Shown here: positions 51,349 through 60,126 of the stretch, in pieces
Layout: each line of letters begins with the position of its first letter
How positions within the stretch are numbered: position 1 is the stretch's first letter
Origin: Streptomyces xanthochromogenes
GTDB taxonomy: Bacteria > Actinomycetota > Actinomycetes > Streptomycetales > Streptomycetaceae
NCBI RefSeq assembly: GCF_014650455.1
Contig: NZ_BMUZ01000012.1
Coordinates: 124,001 to 188,000 of the forward strand
Direction of reading: 5' to 3'
DNA length: 64,000 nucleotides
Notes under the pieces: model-generated
What the model was told of the DNA's origin: nothing
Database searches by the model: none
The model's input: only the letters and a program-made list of their open reading frames with translations
Translations under genes and position numbers: made by a program

Positions 51349-54300
51349 ATGCAATCACCAATACGCACGAGAGTGGCGCTCGCGGGAGCGGCCGTGCTCG
51401 GTCTGCTCGCGGTGTTCACCGGGCCCGGCAGCGCACAGGCCGATGCCCCCGCCGACCCGACGGGCGACACCTCCGTAGGCAATGTGACCGGCTTCGAGGC
51501 CGCGGGCGGCTCCGTCTTCACGCTGCACGCGGGCGCGGCCGAGGCCCGCGTCAGCTTCGTCGCGGCCGACACCTTCCGCATCGAACTCGCCCCGGACGGG
51601 AAGTTCAGCGACCCGACCGGCTCCGACATCGTCCTGCCGCAGGGCAGGCCGCCCGCCGCCCGCTGGAAGGACAGGGGCGACCGCTACGAGCTGAGCACCG
51701 ACAAGGTCACCCTGCGCGCCTTCAAGTCACCGCTGCGCTTCGCCCTCTACAAGGCGGACGGCACCCAGCTCTGGTCCGAGACCAAGCCGCTCAGCTGGAC
51801 CAAGGACACCACCACCCAGACCCTGTCCCGCGGCGCCACCGAGCAGTTCTACGGCGGCGGCATGCAGAACGGCCGCGGCAACACCTCGCACCGCGACCAG
51901 ACCGTCCAGGTGAGCGTCGACGACAACTGGAACGACGGCGGCCACCCCAACTCCGTGCCGTTCTACCTCTCCACGGGCGGCTACGGCGTCTTCCGCAACA
52001 CGTACGCCCCCAACACGTACGTCTTCGGGCAGCCGGTCACCGCGAGCGCCAAGGAACAGCGCTTCGACGCCTACTACTTCGCCGGTGACCCGAGGCAAGT
52101 CATCGGCGCATACACCCAGTTGACCGGAAAGCCGTTCCTGCCGCCGGTCTACGGGCTCGAACCCGGCGACTCCGACTGCTATCTCCACAACGCCAACCGC
52201 GGCGAGCGCCACACCCTCGACGCCCTCAAGGTCGCGGACGCGTACAAGACCAACGACATGCCCAACGGCTGGATGCTGGTCAACGACGGCTACGGCTGCG
52301 GCTACGAGAACCTGCCCGAGACGGCCAAGGGCCTGCAGAGTGACTCCATGCAGATGGGCCTGTGGACCGAGGACGGCCTCGACAAGCTCGCCGACCAGGT
52401 CAAGGCGGGCCAGCGCGTCGCCAAGCTGGACGTGGCCTGGGTCGGCGACGGGTACAAGCACGCGCTCGACGGCTGCAAGGCCGCCTACCAGGGCATCGAG
52501 GCCAACAGCGACGCCCGCGGCTTCACCTGGGCCCCCGAGAGCTGGTCCGGCGCGCAGCGCTGCGGCGTCCAGTGGTCCGGCGACCAGTCGGGCAGCTGGG
52601 ACTACATCCGCTGGCAGATCCCGACCTACGCGGGTGCGACCCTCTCCGGTCTCGCCTACACCAGCGGCGACATCGACGGCATCTTCGGCGGCAGCCCCAA
52701 GACGTACACCCGCGACCTCCAGTGGAAGTCGTTCCTGCCCGCCGTGATGACCATGGACGGCTGGGCGGCCAGTGACAAGCAGCCCTACCAGTACGGGGAG
52801 CCCTACACCTCCATCAACCGCAGCTACCTCAAGCTCAAGGAGTCGCTGCTTCCCTACATGTACTCCTACGCCCACGAGGCGACGAAGACCGGCATCGGGC
52901 CGGTCCGGCCGCTGGCGCTGGAGTACCCCGACGACCCGAAGGCCGCCACCGACGCCGCCAAGTACGAGTTCCTGTCCGGCCAGGACTTCCTGGTCGCGCC
53001 GGTCTACCAGGACACGGCCGTACGCAACGGGATCTATCTGCCGAAGGGGACCTGGATCGACTACTGGAGCGGGCGCAGCTACCAGGGCCCGACCACCGTC
53101 GACAACTACAGCGCGCCGCTCGACACCCTGCCCCTGTTCGTGAAGGCGGGCGCCGCCGTCCCGATGTGGCCCGGCATCCGCTCCTACCGGGACCGCACCG
53201 CCAACTCGCCGCTGGCCTGGGACATCTACCCGCAGGGCCGCTCCACCTTCCAGCTGTACGAGGACGACGGAGTGACCCGCGCCAACCGGACCGGCGCCTA
53301 CGCCACCCAGCGTGCCGACGTCTCGGCCCCGCAGCGCGGCTCCGGCGACGTGACCGTCCAAGTGGGCGCCAGCAAAGGGCAGTTCAAGGGCAAGCAGACC
53401 GCCCGGCCCTACCAGCTGACCCTGCACACGGGCAGTGCGCCCGCCCAGGTGGAGGTCCAGGGCCACCGGCTCGCGCGGCTCGGCTCGAAGGCCGCGTACG
53501 ACAAGGCCGCCACCGGCTGGTTCTACGACTCGGGCGACCGGGGCGGTGTGGTCCTGGTGAAGACGGGGACGCTGCGCACCGACAAGGCGTTCGAGGTGAA
53601 GCTCAAGGACACCAGCGCCGTCGGCGGCCGGGCGCCCGGCTCGCCGGTCACGCTGGCCGCGCCCGCTGGGCAGGAGCTCGGTGCGGGCGCTCCCGGCAAG
53701 GTGGCCGTGGACGTCACCGCCGGAAGCAGGGACGCCCGGAACGTATCGGTCTCCGTCGCCGCGCCGGCCGGGTGGACCGTGACCCCGGCCCCCGCCCTCG
53801 ACCGCGTCCCGGCCGGTGCCACCCGGCGCGTCGAGGTGGGCGTCACCCCCGCCAAGGACGCGGCGCCCGGCGAAGCGACCCTCACCGTCGACTCCGGCTA
53901 CCAGGGCGGAAGTTCACAACAGCGCATCTCGGTGTCCGTGATGCCCGCGCCCCCGGCGGCGGACGCCTGGGCCAGTGACATGGCCTGGCTCACCTCCGTC
54001 AACGGATACGGGCCGCCCGAGCGCGACCGCTCCAACGGTGAGTCCGGCGCGTCCGACGGACACCCGCTCACGCTCGCGGGCACGACCTACGCCAAGGGCA
54101 TCGGCGCGCACGCCGACTCCGACATCGAGGTCTACACCGGGGGCCGATGCAGTGCCTTCACCGCCGACGTCGGCATCGACGACGAGATCAACGGCTATGG
54201 GGAGGTGGCCTTCTCCGTCGAGGCGGACGGCAAGGTGCTGTGGACCTCACCGAAGGTGACCGGCGCCTCGGCGACGGTCCCGGTGAACGTGCCCCTGGCC

Positions 54301-54396
54301 GGGGCACGGCACGTACACCTGAAGGTCACCGACACCAACAACTCCAAGTCGGGCGACCACGGGGACTGGGCGGCGGCGAAGTTCAGCTGCGCCTAG
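51349..54396 (+). CDS. Secreted GH31 glycoside hydrolase with NPCBM-type C-terminal domain
   Basis: A 1015-residue exported enzyme with signal peptide (1-32, cleavage near A-Q-A-D-A). Residues 40-250 form the beta-sandwich that precedes GH31 barrels, and 270-600 the catalytic barrel. The probable nucleophile is Asp361 in K-L-D-V-A-W and the acid/base Asp412 in W-S-G-D-Q-S. A C-terminal sandwich follows, then an alpha-galactosidase NEW3-like domain (about 755-865) and an NPCBM carbohydrate-binding domain (about 875-1015, G-I-G-A-H-A-D-S). GH31 enzymes act on alpha-glucosides, alpha-xylosides or related links. L-D-V-A-W departs from the usual W-x-D-M, so specificity is uncertain. It is isolated between the mshC terminator and the convergent Gln-rich gene. 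Confidence 0.9.
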   Translation: MQSPIRTRVALAGAAVLGLLAVFTGPGSAQADAPADPTGDTSVGNVTGFEAAGGSVFTLHAGAAEARVSFVAADTFRIELAPDGKFSDPTGSDIVLPQGRPPAARWKDRGDRYELSTDKVTLRAFKSPLRFALYKADGTQLWSETKPLSWTKDTTTQTLSRGATEQFYGGGMQNGRGNTSHRDQTVQVSVDDNWNDGGHPNSVPFYLSTGGYGVFRNTYAPNTYVFGQPVTASAKEQRFDAYYFAGDPRQVIGAYTQLTGKPFLPPVYGLEPGDSDCYLHNANRGERHTLDALKVADAYKTNDMPNGWMLVNDGYGCGYENLPETAKGLQSDSMQMGLWTEDGLDKLADQVKAGQRVAKLDVAWVGDGYKHALDGCKAAYQGIEANSDARGFTWAPESWSGAQRCGVQWSGDQSGSWDYIRWQIPTYAGATLSGLAYTSGDIDGIFGGSPKTYTRDLQWKSFLPAVMTMDGWAASDKQPYQYGEPYTSINRSYLKLKESLLPYMYSYAHEATKTGIGPVRPLALEYPDDPKAATDAAKYEFLSGQDFLVAPVYQDTAVRNGIYLPKGTWIDYWSGRSYQGPTTVDNYSAPLDTLPLFVKAGAAVPMWPGIRSYRDRTANSPLAWDIYPQGRSTFQLYEDDGVTRANRTGAYATQRADVSAPQRGSGDVTVQVGASKGQFKGKQTARPYQLTLHTGSAPAQVEVQGHRLARLGSKAAYDKAATGWFYDSGDRGGVVLVKTGTLRTDKAFEVKLKDTSAVGGRAPGSPVTLAAPAGQELGAGAPGKVAVDVTAGSRDARNVSVSVAAPAGWTVTPAPALDRVPAGATRRVEVGVTPAKDAAPGEATLTVDSGYQGGSSQQRISVSVMPAPPAADAWASDMAWLTSVNGYGPPERDRSNGESGASDGHPLTLAGTTYAKGIGAHADSDIEVYTGGRCSAFTADVGIDDEINGYGEVAFSVEADGKVLWTSPKVTGASATVPVNVPLAGARHVHLKVTDTNNSKSGDHGDWAAAKFSCA

Positions 54397-54469
54397 ACGC
54401 GCCGGCGGGCGCCGGGCGGGGTCAGTCCCCACCCGGCGCCCTCTGTGCCGGAGTTGGCCCACTGGCTGC

Positions 54470-55132
54470 CTACTGCTTGTTGATGATGACCGCCTGGATG
54501 ACGCTGTTGCCGGCGTCGTAGAACGCGATGACCTGGTGCCCGAAGGCGAAGGCCTGCTGGACTCCGTCGTGCGTGACGGGGTTGGGGTTGGCGAGCTGGC
54601 GCCACTGGCCGTCGATGAACAGGTAGAGGATCGACGGCTGGCCGGACAGCGGGGTCACGACGTCCCAGAACTTCGTGGCGATCCCGCTGATCAGGGCGGC
54701 GCTGTTGACGGCGGCGGGCAGCACGAGCGGCTGGCCGAGCGACTGCTGGCCCTGCTGGCCCTGCCCACCCATCTGCTGGAGCAACTGCTGGTAGGGCTGC
54801 TGCTGGCCGAGCTGCTGGAGCTGCTGCTGGATCTGCGGCGGCAGGTGCTGCTGCCCCATGCCCTGCTGCTGTCCGAAGCCCTGTTGGCCGATGCCCTGCT
54901 GACCGGAGCCCTGTTGGCCGATGTCCTGCTGGCCGTAGGACGGGCCGAAGCCCTGTTGGCCGAACCCCTGCTGGCCGAACCCCTGCTGGCCGAAGCCCTG
55001 CGGCGGGGACGTGCTGGGCGTCTGCTGACCCTGTTGGCCGTGCTGCTGTCCGAACTGCAGCTGCCCGTACTGCTGTTGCGGGTGCTGCTGGTGCTGCTGG
55101 TGTTGCTGGCTCATCTGCGGGGTGGTGCTCAT
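54470..55132 (-). CDS. Gln-rich prion-like protein sharing a C-terminal module with the adjacent protease
   Basis: A 220-residue protein I do not recognise. Residues 1-130 contain about 56 glutamines (43%) with G-F-G-Q-Q repeats at 46-88, an uncharged sequence of the kind that forms amyloid or liquid condensates. Residues 131-154 link to a folded domain (155-220) with F-W-D, L-Y-L-F-I-D-G-Q-W-R and Q-Q-A-F-A-F-G. That domain matches the last 65 residues of the protease encoded 63 bases upstream: shared W-D, L-F-x2-G-x-W-R-x-L, A-F-A-x-G. No signal peptide is visible. AAGGTG lies about nine bases before the ATG. The protease may act on or assemble with this protein. Confidence 0.85.
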   Translation of the reverse strand: MSTTPQMSQQHQQHQQHPQQQYGQLQFGQQHGQQGQQTPSTSPPQGFGQQGFGQQGFGQQGFGPSYGQQDIGQQGSGQQGIGQQGFGQQQGMGQQHLPPQIQQQLQQLGQQQPYQQLLQQMGGQGQQGQQSLGQPLVLPAAVNSAALISGIATKFWDVVTPLSGQPSILYLFIDGQWRQLANPNPVTHDGVQQAFAFGHQVIAFYDAGNSVIQAVIINKQ

Positions 55133-55195
55133 GCGGGTGTCACCTTCCCTGTCGTGAGTGTCGTTCGCCGTCCGGGCCTTCGGTGCCCTCGGTGC

Positions 55196-56932
55196 TCAGC
55201 CGGCGACCACCAGGCCGACGACCTCGTCGTCCGAGAACCAGACCCGGATGTCCGGCCGCCCCGCCGCGAAGGCGGCGTGCACCGCCTGGCGGACGTCGGG
55301 CGCCGGGTCGTTCAGATTGCGCCATGCGCCGGCCACGAACAGCCGGAGCCTCGGGGGGAGTTCATGGGGGTAGGGGAGCAGTTCGTCCCAGTACCGTTCG
55401 GCCTGGCCGGTGCCGACCGTCGAGGGCATCAGCCGCGTCACGGCGGACTTGATGTCGGGCCGGCTGCCGATCCGCTGCGATGCGGGGCGGCCCGGCGCGT
55501 CCTGCTGCGGAGAACCGGTCGAGCGGAGCAGCGCCCGGGCCCGTTCCGGCGCCATCGGCTCCTGCCCGGCGGCCTTGAGGATGCCCTGGAGCGAGGCGAG
55601 GGCGCCCGCCACGAGAGGGGCGGCCGCGGACGTGCCGGAGAACGTGTCCGTGTACCAGGCGATCTCCTCGGCCCCGCCCTGGAGATCGCCCGCCCGGTCC
55701 CAGAACCCGCCGGTCGTGGTGGTCTCGTGGCCCCAGCCCTGAGCGTCCACGCGCGCCCCGTAGTTGGAGAACGCGAGCCGCGAGCGGTCCGGGCCGTGGT
55801 CGCGGCCGTGGGTGCCGGGCGGCGGGGCGCCCGCCCCCACCAGGACCGCACCCGAGGGCTCGTTGGAGGGGTTGAAGGGATTGCGCCAGTCCTGCGGGAA
55901 GCCCTCGGGGCGCCGCTCGTACAGGGCGTCGTCCAGGCTCTCGCCCCCGTTGCCGGCCGCCGCCACCACCAGGACGCCCCGCGCGGTGGCCCAGCGGATC
56001 GCCGCGAAGTCGTCCGGCCACCACTCGACGGGGAGGTAGCCGGCCTGGTCGTCGCGGTCCTGGAAGTCGAACCTCGGGCCGGGGCGGTGGAGTTCGACCA
56101 GGACGATGTCGCCGGACGAGAGCCGCTCGGCCGCGGCGTGGATCGCCGCCGCCGTGCCGATGCCCTGGACCGAGGCGGCCGCCGTGACCGCCTCCGGGGC
56201 CACCCCGGTGATGCCCTTCGCGTCCCGGTCGCCACCGATGATCCCGAGCACGGCCGTGCCGTGGTTGCGCCAGGCGAGGTCCTGCACCGGGTTGCCCACC
56301 ACGATCCCGGCCAGCTTCTCCGCCAGGTCCTCGTGGCCCAGCTGCCAGGCGCCCTCGACGTCGATGACGGTGACGCCCTCGCCGCTGCCGCCCGGGCGCA
56401 GCCACGCCCAGAACGCGTCGACGCCCTCGGGGGCGGGCCGCAGATGGCCCTGCCGGCCGGTGTAGTCGGGTGTCGCGGGCGCACCCTCCTTCAGGCGCTT
56501 GATCGTCTCCTCGTCGCGGCCCGTGAGCGAGGCGGGCACCGCGCCGGGCTTCACGTAGGCGGTCTCCACCTCGGGCAGCGCCGCGAGTCGCGCGCTCAGC
56601 TCCGGGGCCCGCTCGCCGCCGCCGCGCACCCGGTAGAACCGGGACAGGTCCGGCAGCGCCTCGCGGGAGGTGCCCTGCGGGACCCGCGCCGGCCGGTCCT
56701 CACGGCCGAACAAGGGCTCCAGGGCGATCTGTTCATCGGTGAGGAACATCGCCAGGGCCGAGGTGTCGGCCCCGGAGGCCGACCGGACGCCGTCGGTGCC
56801 GACGCGCAGCCGGGCCTCGGCCCGTGCGACGACGATCAGTTCGGGCTCGGCTCCGTGATAGGTGAATCCAGCTCCGTCGGGTCCTGGGCCCGCCGTTCCG
56901 GGGCCCTGACCCGGGTGAATCCGATCGGTCAT
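55196..56932 (-). CDS. Subtilisin-family (S8) serine protease with a novel C-terminal module
   Basis: A 578-residue subtilase with an intact triad: Asp191 in V-T-V-I-D-V-E-G, His224 in N-H-G-T-A-V, and Ser435 in F-S-G-T-S-A-A-A-P. Asn328 in A-A-A-G-N-G-G supports the oxyanion hole. Residues 1-170 form an N-terminal part of unknown structure with no signal peptide, so the enzyme may act inside the cell or leave by another route. A long insertion lies between the Asn and Ser blocks (about 335-430). Residues 514-578 form the module shared with the Gln-rich protein next to it. GGGGAG stands about 11 bases before the ATG; the frame is open 414 bases further without a good start. Confidence 0.9.
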   Translation of the reverse strand: MTDRIHPGQGPGTAGPGPDGAGFTYHGAEPELIVVARAEARLRVGTDGVRSASGADTSALAMFLTDEQIALEPLFGREDRPARVPQGTSREALPDLSRFYRVRGGGERAPELSARLAALPEVETAYVKPGAVPASLTGRDEETIKRLKEGAPATPDYTGRQGHLRPAPEGVDAFWAWLRPGGSGEGVTVIDVEGAWQLGHEDLAEKLAGIVVGNPVQDLAWRNHGTAVLGIIGGDRDAKGITGVAPEAVTAAASVQGIGTAAAIHAAAERLSSGDIVLVELHRPGPRFDFQDRDDQAGYLPVEWWPDDFAAIRWATARGVLVVAAAGNGGESLDDALYERRPEGFPQDWRNPFNPSNEPSGAVLVGAGAPPPGTHGRDHGPDRSRLAFSNYGARVDAQGWGHETTTTGGFWDRAGDLQGGAEEIAWYTDTFSGTSAAAPLVAGALASLQGILKAAGQEPMAPERARALLRSTGSPQQDAPGRPASQRIGSRPDIKSAVTRLMPSTVGTGQAERYWDELLPYPHELPPRLRLFVAGAWRNLNDPAPDVRQAVHAAFAAGRPDIRVWFSDDEVVGLVVAG

Positions 56933-57302
56933 CGCGTCCGCCGCTCCCCTCGGGTGCTGTGCTTGGCGTGCCTTCGGGGAGACACCCTGCTCCTGCCGCG
57001 GCGCCCCGTCCACCCCGTGGAGGGGAACGGAGTTTGAAATCAAGCTGAATGGGCAACCCGTGCAATCCGACCGGAAACCGATGTCACGCCCCAAACAGGC
57101 CGAACACGGCGGAGGTTGGAGTGGAGCCGAGGTGCGCGAGCGGCCCGGGTGGCGTGCCGGGCGGGGTCGGCCGGACATGCCCGCGGGGCCGCCGCACCGG
57201 CGGCCCCGCGAACGTTTCCGGAATGTGACGGCGCCCGCCGACACGTACGACCGGATACAACGCGCGCCCGCACAGGGCCCGTTGCCCGGAGTTGACCAGG
57301 CG
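56933..57302. other. 370-base gap upstream of the protease gene
   Basis: It separates the protease (its promoter must lie here, in the AT-richer patch 57030-57075) from the end of the aldehyde dehydrogenase gene. Apart from the hairpin at 57182-57210 nothing is recognisable. A 5' open frame reaching here lacks coding character. Confidence 0.6.
57182..57210 (-). terminator. Terminator after the aldehyde dehydrogenase gene
   Basis: A perfect 13-base stem with the loop CAC: arms at 57182-57194 and 57198-57210. No T-run follows, typical of GC-rich terminators. It lies about 92 bases after the stop codon. Confidence 0.75.
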
Positions 57303-58709
57303 TCAGTCCTCCGAAGGCTCCGCCCCGTGCCACACCGTCGTGACATTGCAGAACTCGCGGATACCGTGGCCGGAGAGCTCGCGGCCGTAACCGGACCGCT
57401 TCACGCCGCCGAAAGGCAGCGCGGGATGCGAGGCGGTCATGCCGTTGAAGAACACCCCGCCCGCCTGGAGGTCGCGCACACAGCGGTCGACCTCGCCGCC
57501 GTCGCGGGTCCAGACGTTGGAACTCAGCCCGAACGGCGTGTCGTTGGCGACCGAGATGGCCTCGTCCAGGTCGCGCACCCGGTACAGCGTGGCCACCGGT
57601 CCGAAGGTCTCCTCGTGGTGGATGCGCATGTCGGCGGTGATGCCCGCGAGGACGGTCGGCCGGTAGAACCAGCCACCGTCGAGCCCCTCGGGACGGCTCC
57701 CGCCGCACAGGGCCGTCGCCCCCTTGCGCACGGCGTCCTCGACCAGCTCCTCCAGGTCGGTGCGGCCCTGCTCGCTGGCGAGCGGACCGATGTCCGTGTC
57801 GTCGTCGAGCGGATCGCCGACCCTCAACTCCCGCATACCGGCGGTGAATTGCTCGGCGAAGGCGTCGTACACCCCGTCCTGGACGATGAAGCGCTTCGCG
57901 GCGATGCAGGACTGCCCGTTGTTCTGCGTCCGGGCGGTCACCGCGGTCCGCGCGGCCCGCTCCACATCGGCGGAGGCGAGCACCACATAGGGGTCGCTGC
58001 CGCCGAGTTCGAGCACCGTCTTCTTGATCTCGTCGCCGCAGATCGCCGCGACCGAGCGCCCGGCCGGCTCGCTGCCGGTCAGGGTGGCCGCCGCCACCCG
58101 CGGGTCGCGCAGTACCTTCTCGACGCCGTCCGAGCCGATGAGCAGGGTCTGGAAGCAGCCGTCGGGGAACCCGGCACGGCGGAACAGGTCCTCCAGGTAC
58201 AGCGCGGTCTGCGGCACGTTCGAGGCGTGCTTGAGCAGGGCCACGTTGCCCGCCATCAGGGCGGGCGCCGCGAACCGTACGACCTGCCAGAGCGGGAAGT
58301 TCCACGGCATCACCGCGAGGACCACGCCGAGCGGCCGGTAGTGGATCCGGGCCCGCTCGGCGCCGGAGTCGCGGACGTCGTCCTCGTCCGGTTCCTCGTC
58401 GGCGAGCAGCTCGGCCGCGTGCTCGGCGTACCAGCGCAGCGCCTTCGCGCACTTCGCCGCCTCGGCGCGGGCGGCCACGACCGGCTTGCCCATCTCCAGG
58501 GTCATGGTGCGCGCGATGTCGTCCCGGTCGGCGTCGAGCAGATCGGCCGCGCGCAGCACCAGGCGGGCGCGCTGTTCGAAGGGGGTCGTGCGATAGCCGG
58601 CGAAGGCGGTCCCGGCGGTGGCCAGCCGGCGCTCGACCTCCTCGGGACCCATGGCCCCGAAGCTCTTGAGCGTCTCACCGGTAGCCGGGTTCACCGTGGC
58701 GATGGGCAT
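57303..58709 (-). CDS. NAD(P)-dependent aldehyde dehydrogenase (succinate-semialdehyde type)
   Basis: A 468-residue enzyme that oxidises aldehydes to acids. The catalytic Cys is in N-N-G-Q-S-C-I-A-A-K-R-F, and the general base Glu in V-L-E-L-G-G-S-D-P. The active-site Asn is in M-P-W-N-F-P, and the cofactor-binding G-S-E-P-A-G loop follows L-T. The similarity to succinate-semialdehyde dehydrogenases is an impression. The start at MPIATVNPATG has AGGAGG nine bases upstream; a GTG four codons earlier lies on top of that site. It stands alone between parJ and the protease gene. Confidence 0.92.
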   Translation of the reverse strand: MPIATVNPATGETLKSFGAMGPEEVERRLATAGTAFAGYRTTPFEQRARLVLRAADLLDADRDDIARTMTLEMGKPVVAARAEAAKCAKALRWYAEHAAELLADEEPDEDDVRDSGAERARIHYRPLGVVLAVMPWNFPLWQVVRFAAPALMAGNVALLKHASNVPQTALYLEDLFRRAGFPDGCFQTLLIGSDGVEKVLRDPRVAAATLTGSEPAGRSVAAICGDEIKKTVLELGGSDPYVVLASADVERAARTAVTARTQNNGQSCIAAKRFIVQDGVYDAFAEQFTAGMRELRVGDPLDDDTDIGPLASEQGRTDLEELVEDAVRKGATALCGGSRPEGLDGGWFYRPTVLAGITADMRIHHEETFGPVATLYRVRDLDEAISVANDTPFGLSSNVWTRDGGEVDRCVRDLQAGGVFFNGMTASHPALPFGGVKRSGYGRELSGHGIREFCNVTTVWHGAEPSED

Positions 58710-58802
58710 GGCGTACGACACCTCCTGAAGGCACTTGTCCTTCGACCTTCCCGCGCGCGAGGAGGTGCCGCAACGCGAACCGGGGCCACCCGGCGGGCCC
58801 CC

Positions 58803-59786
58803 CTACTCCTCGGGGGTCTCCTCGCCGGGCTCGTCGGTCTTCGGGGGCTTCGGCGGCCGGGTGCGGCCGCTGGAGGTGTCCCGCAGATACGACCCGTCGG
58901 CCTCGGTGGCATGGCCGCCCGCGGTGGCCTGGCCGGGGCCGGGGCCGCCGTCCCGGCGGCGCAGGTACCGCTCGAACTCGCGGGCGATGGCCTCGCCGGA
59001 CGCCTCGGGCAGGTCGGCGGTGTCCCGCGCCTCCTCCAAGGTCTGGACGTACTCGGCCACCTCGCTGTCCTCGGCGGCCAGTTGGTCGACGCCGAGCTGC
59101 CAGGCCCGGGCGTCCTCGGCGAGCTCGCCGAGCGGGATGCGCAGGTCGATGAGGTCCTCCAGGCGGTTGAGCAGGGCGAGCGTGGCCTTCGGGTTCGGCG
59201 GCTGGGACACGTAGTGCGGCACCGCGGCCCAGAGGCTGACCGCCGGGACACCGGCATGTGTGCAGGCCTCCTGGAGGATGCCGACGATGCCCGTGGGGCC
59301 CTCGTAGCGGGTCTCCTCCAGATCCATGGTCCGCGCCAGGTCCGGGTCGGAGGTCACGCCGCTGACCGGCACCGGCCGGGTGTGCGGGGTGTCGCCGAGC
59401 AGAGCGCCCAGGACCACCACCATCTCGACGCCGAGCTCATGGGCGAAGCCCAGGATCTCGTTGCAGAACGACCGCCAGCGCATCGACGGCTCGATGCCGC
59501 GCACGAGCACCAGGTCGCGCGGCTTGTCGCCACCGACCCGGACCACGGAGAGCCGGGTGGTGGGCCATGTGATCTTGCGGACCCCGCCGTCCAGCCACAC
59601 GGTGGGCCGGTTGACCTGGAAGTCGTAGTAGTCCTCCGCGTCCAGCGCGGCGAACACCTCGCCCTTCCACACCCCGTCCAGGTGCGCGACAGCGGAGGAG
59701 GCGGCGTCGCCCGCGTCGTTCCAGCCCTCGAACGCGGCGATCATGACCGGGTCGACCAGCTCGGGAACGCCCTCCAGCTCGATCAC
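58803..59786 (-). CDS. parJ: PAC2 family protein ParJ
   Basis: A 327-residue PAC2-fold protein. The start is GTG with GGGAGG upstream. A-A-F-E-G-W-N-D-A-G-D-A-A-S-S-A is the N-terminal block of the family, and V-P-H-Y-V-S-Q-P-P-N-P-K-A-T-L the central block. The C-terminal 45 residues are Pro/Glu/Gly-rich and disordered. In S. coelicolor the protein SCO1662 (ParJ) interacts with the chromosome-segregation ATPase ParA and restrains its polymerisation (recall). Here it lies upstream of the aldehyde dehydrogenase gene rather than next to mshC. Confidence 0.9.
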   Translation of the reverse strand: MIELEGVPELVDPVMIAAFEGWNDAGDAASSAVAHLDGVWKGEVFAALDAEDYYDFQVNRPTVWLDGGVRKITWPTTRLSVVRVGGDKPRDLVLVRGIEPSMRWRSFCNEILGFAHELGVEMVVVLGALLGDTPHTRPVPVSGVTSDPDLARTMDLEETRYEGPTGIVGILQEACTHAGVPAVSLWAAVPHYVSQPPNPKATLALLNRLEDLIDLRIPLGELAEDARAWQLGVDQLAAEDSEVAEYVQTLEEARDTADLPEASGEAIAREFERYLRRRDGGPGPGQATAGGHATEADGSYLRDTSSGRTRPPKPPKTDEPGEETPEE

Positions 59787-60126
59787 CCAGTGCCTCCCTC
59801 AGAAGTTCCCTTGCGTACGTCCCAACCTTACGGCTTCCGACCTACCCAGCCGCAGCCCCCGTGCACGGTCCGGCGCTGCCGGGAGTGACACAGGAATGAA
59901 GGTGGGGCCGACGGGGCAGCAGGGCATGCGACCGCTGATTCATCCGAGCTGTGCGTCGAAATCCTCGCCGCGACCCCGGATGGTGGCGCGGGGACGGCGA
60001 TATACATCGGATGACGGATAGAGATCCGATGTACAGACGAATGTTCCCGCGGACGTTGCCGTGGACGTTTCTGCGGACGTTCGTTCAACGGTTCATCCAG
60101 GTCCCCGCCCCCGGCGGCACCGGGTG
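59787..60126. other. 340-base gap upstream of parJ
   Basis: This region holds the parJ promoter and two facing operator-like sites at 60003-60033. The segment 60040-60110 has tandem 'acgtt/cggacgtt' words. No gene is visible. Confidence 0.6.
60003..60033. promoter_or_regulatory. Facing GntR-type operator sites in the parJ/GntR gap
   Basis: TACATCGGAT (60003-60012) and ATCCGATGTA (60024-60033) form a perfect ten-base inverted repeat with an 11-base spacer. Each half fits TACATC-S-GATGTA at 11 of 13 positions. A third site is at 60812-60824. Confidence 0.68.
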
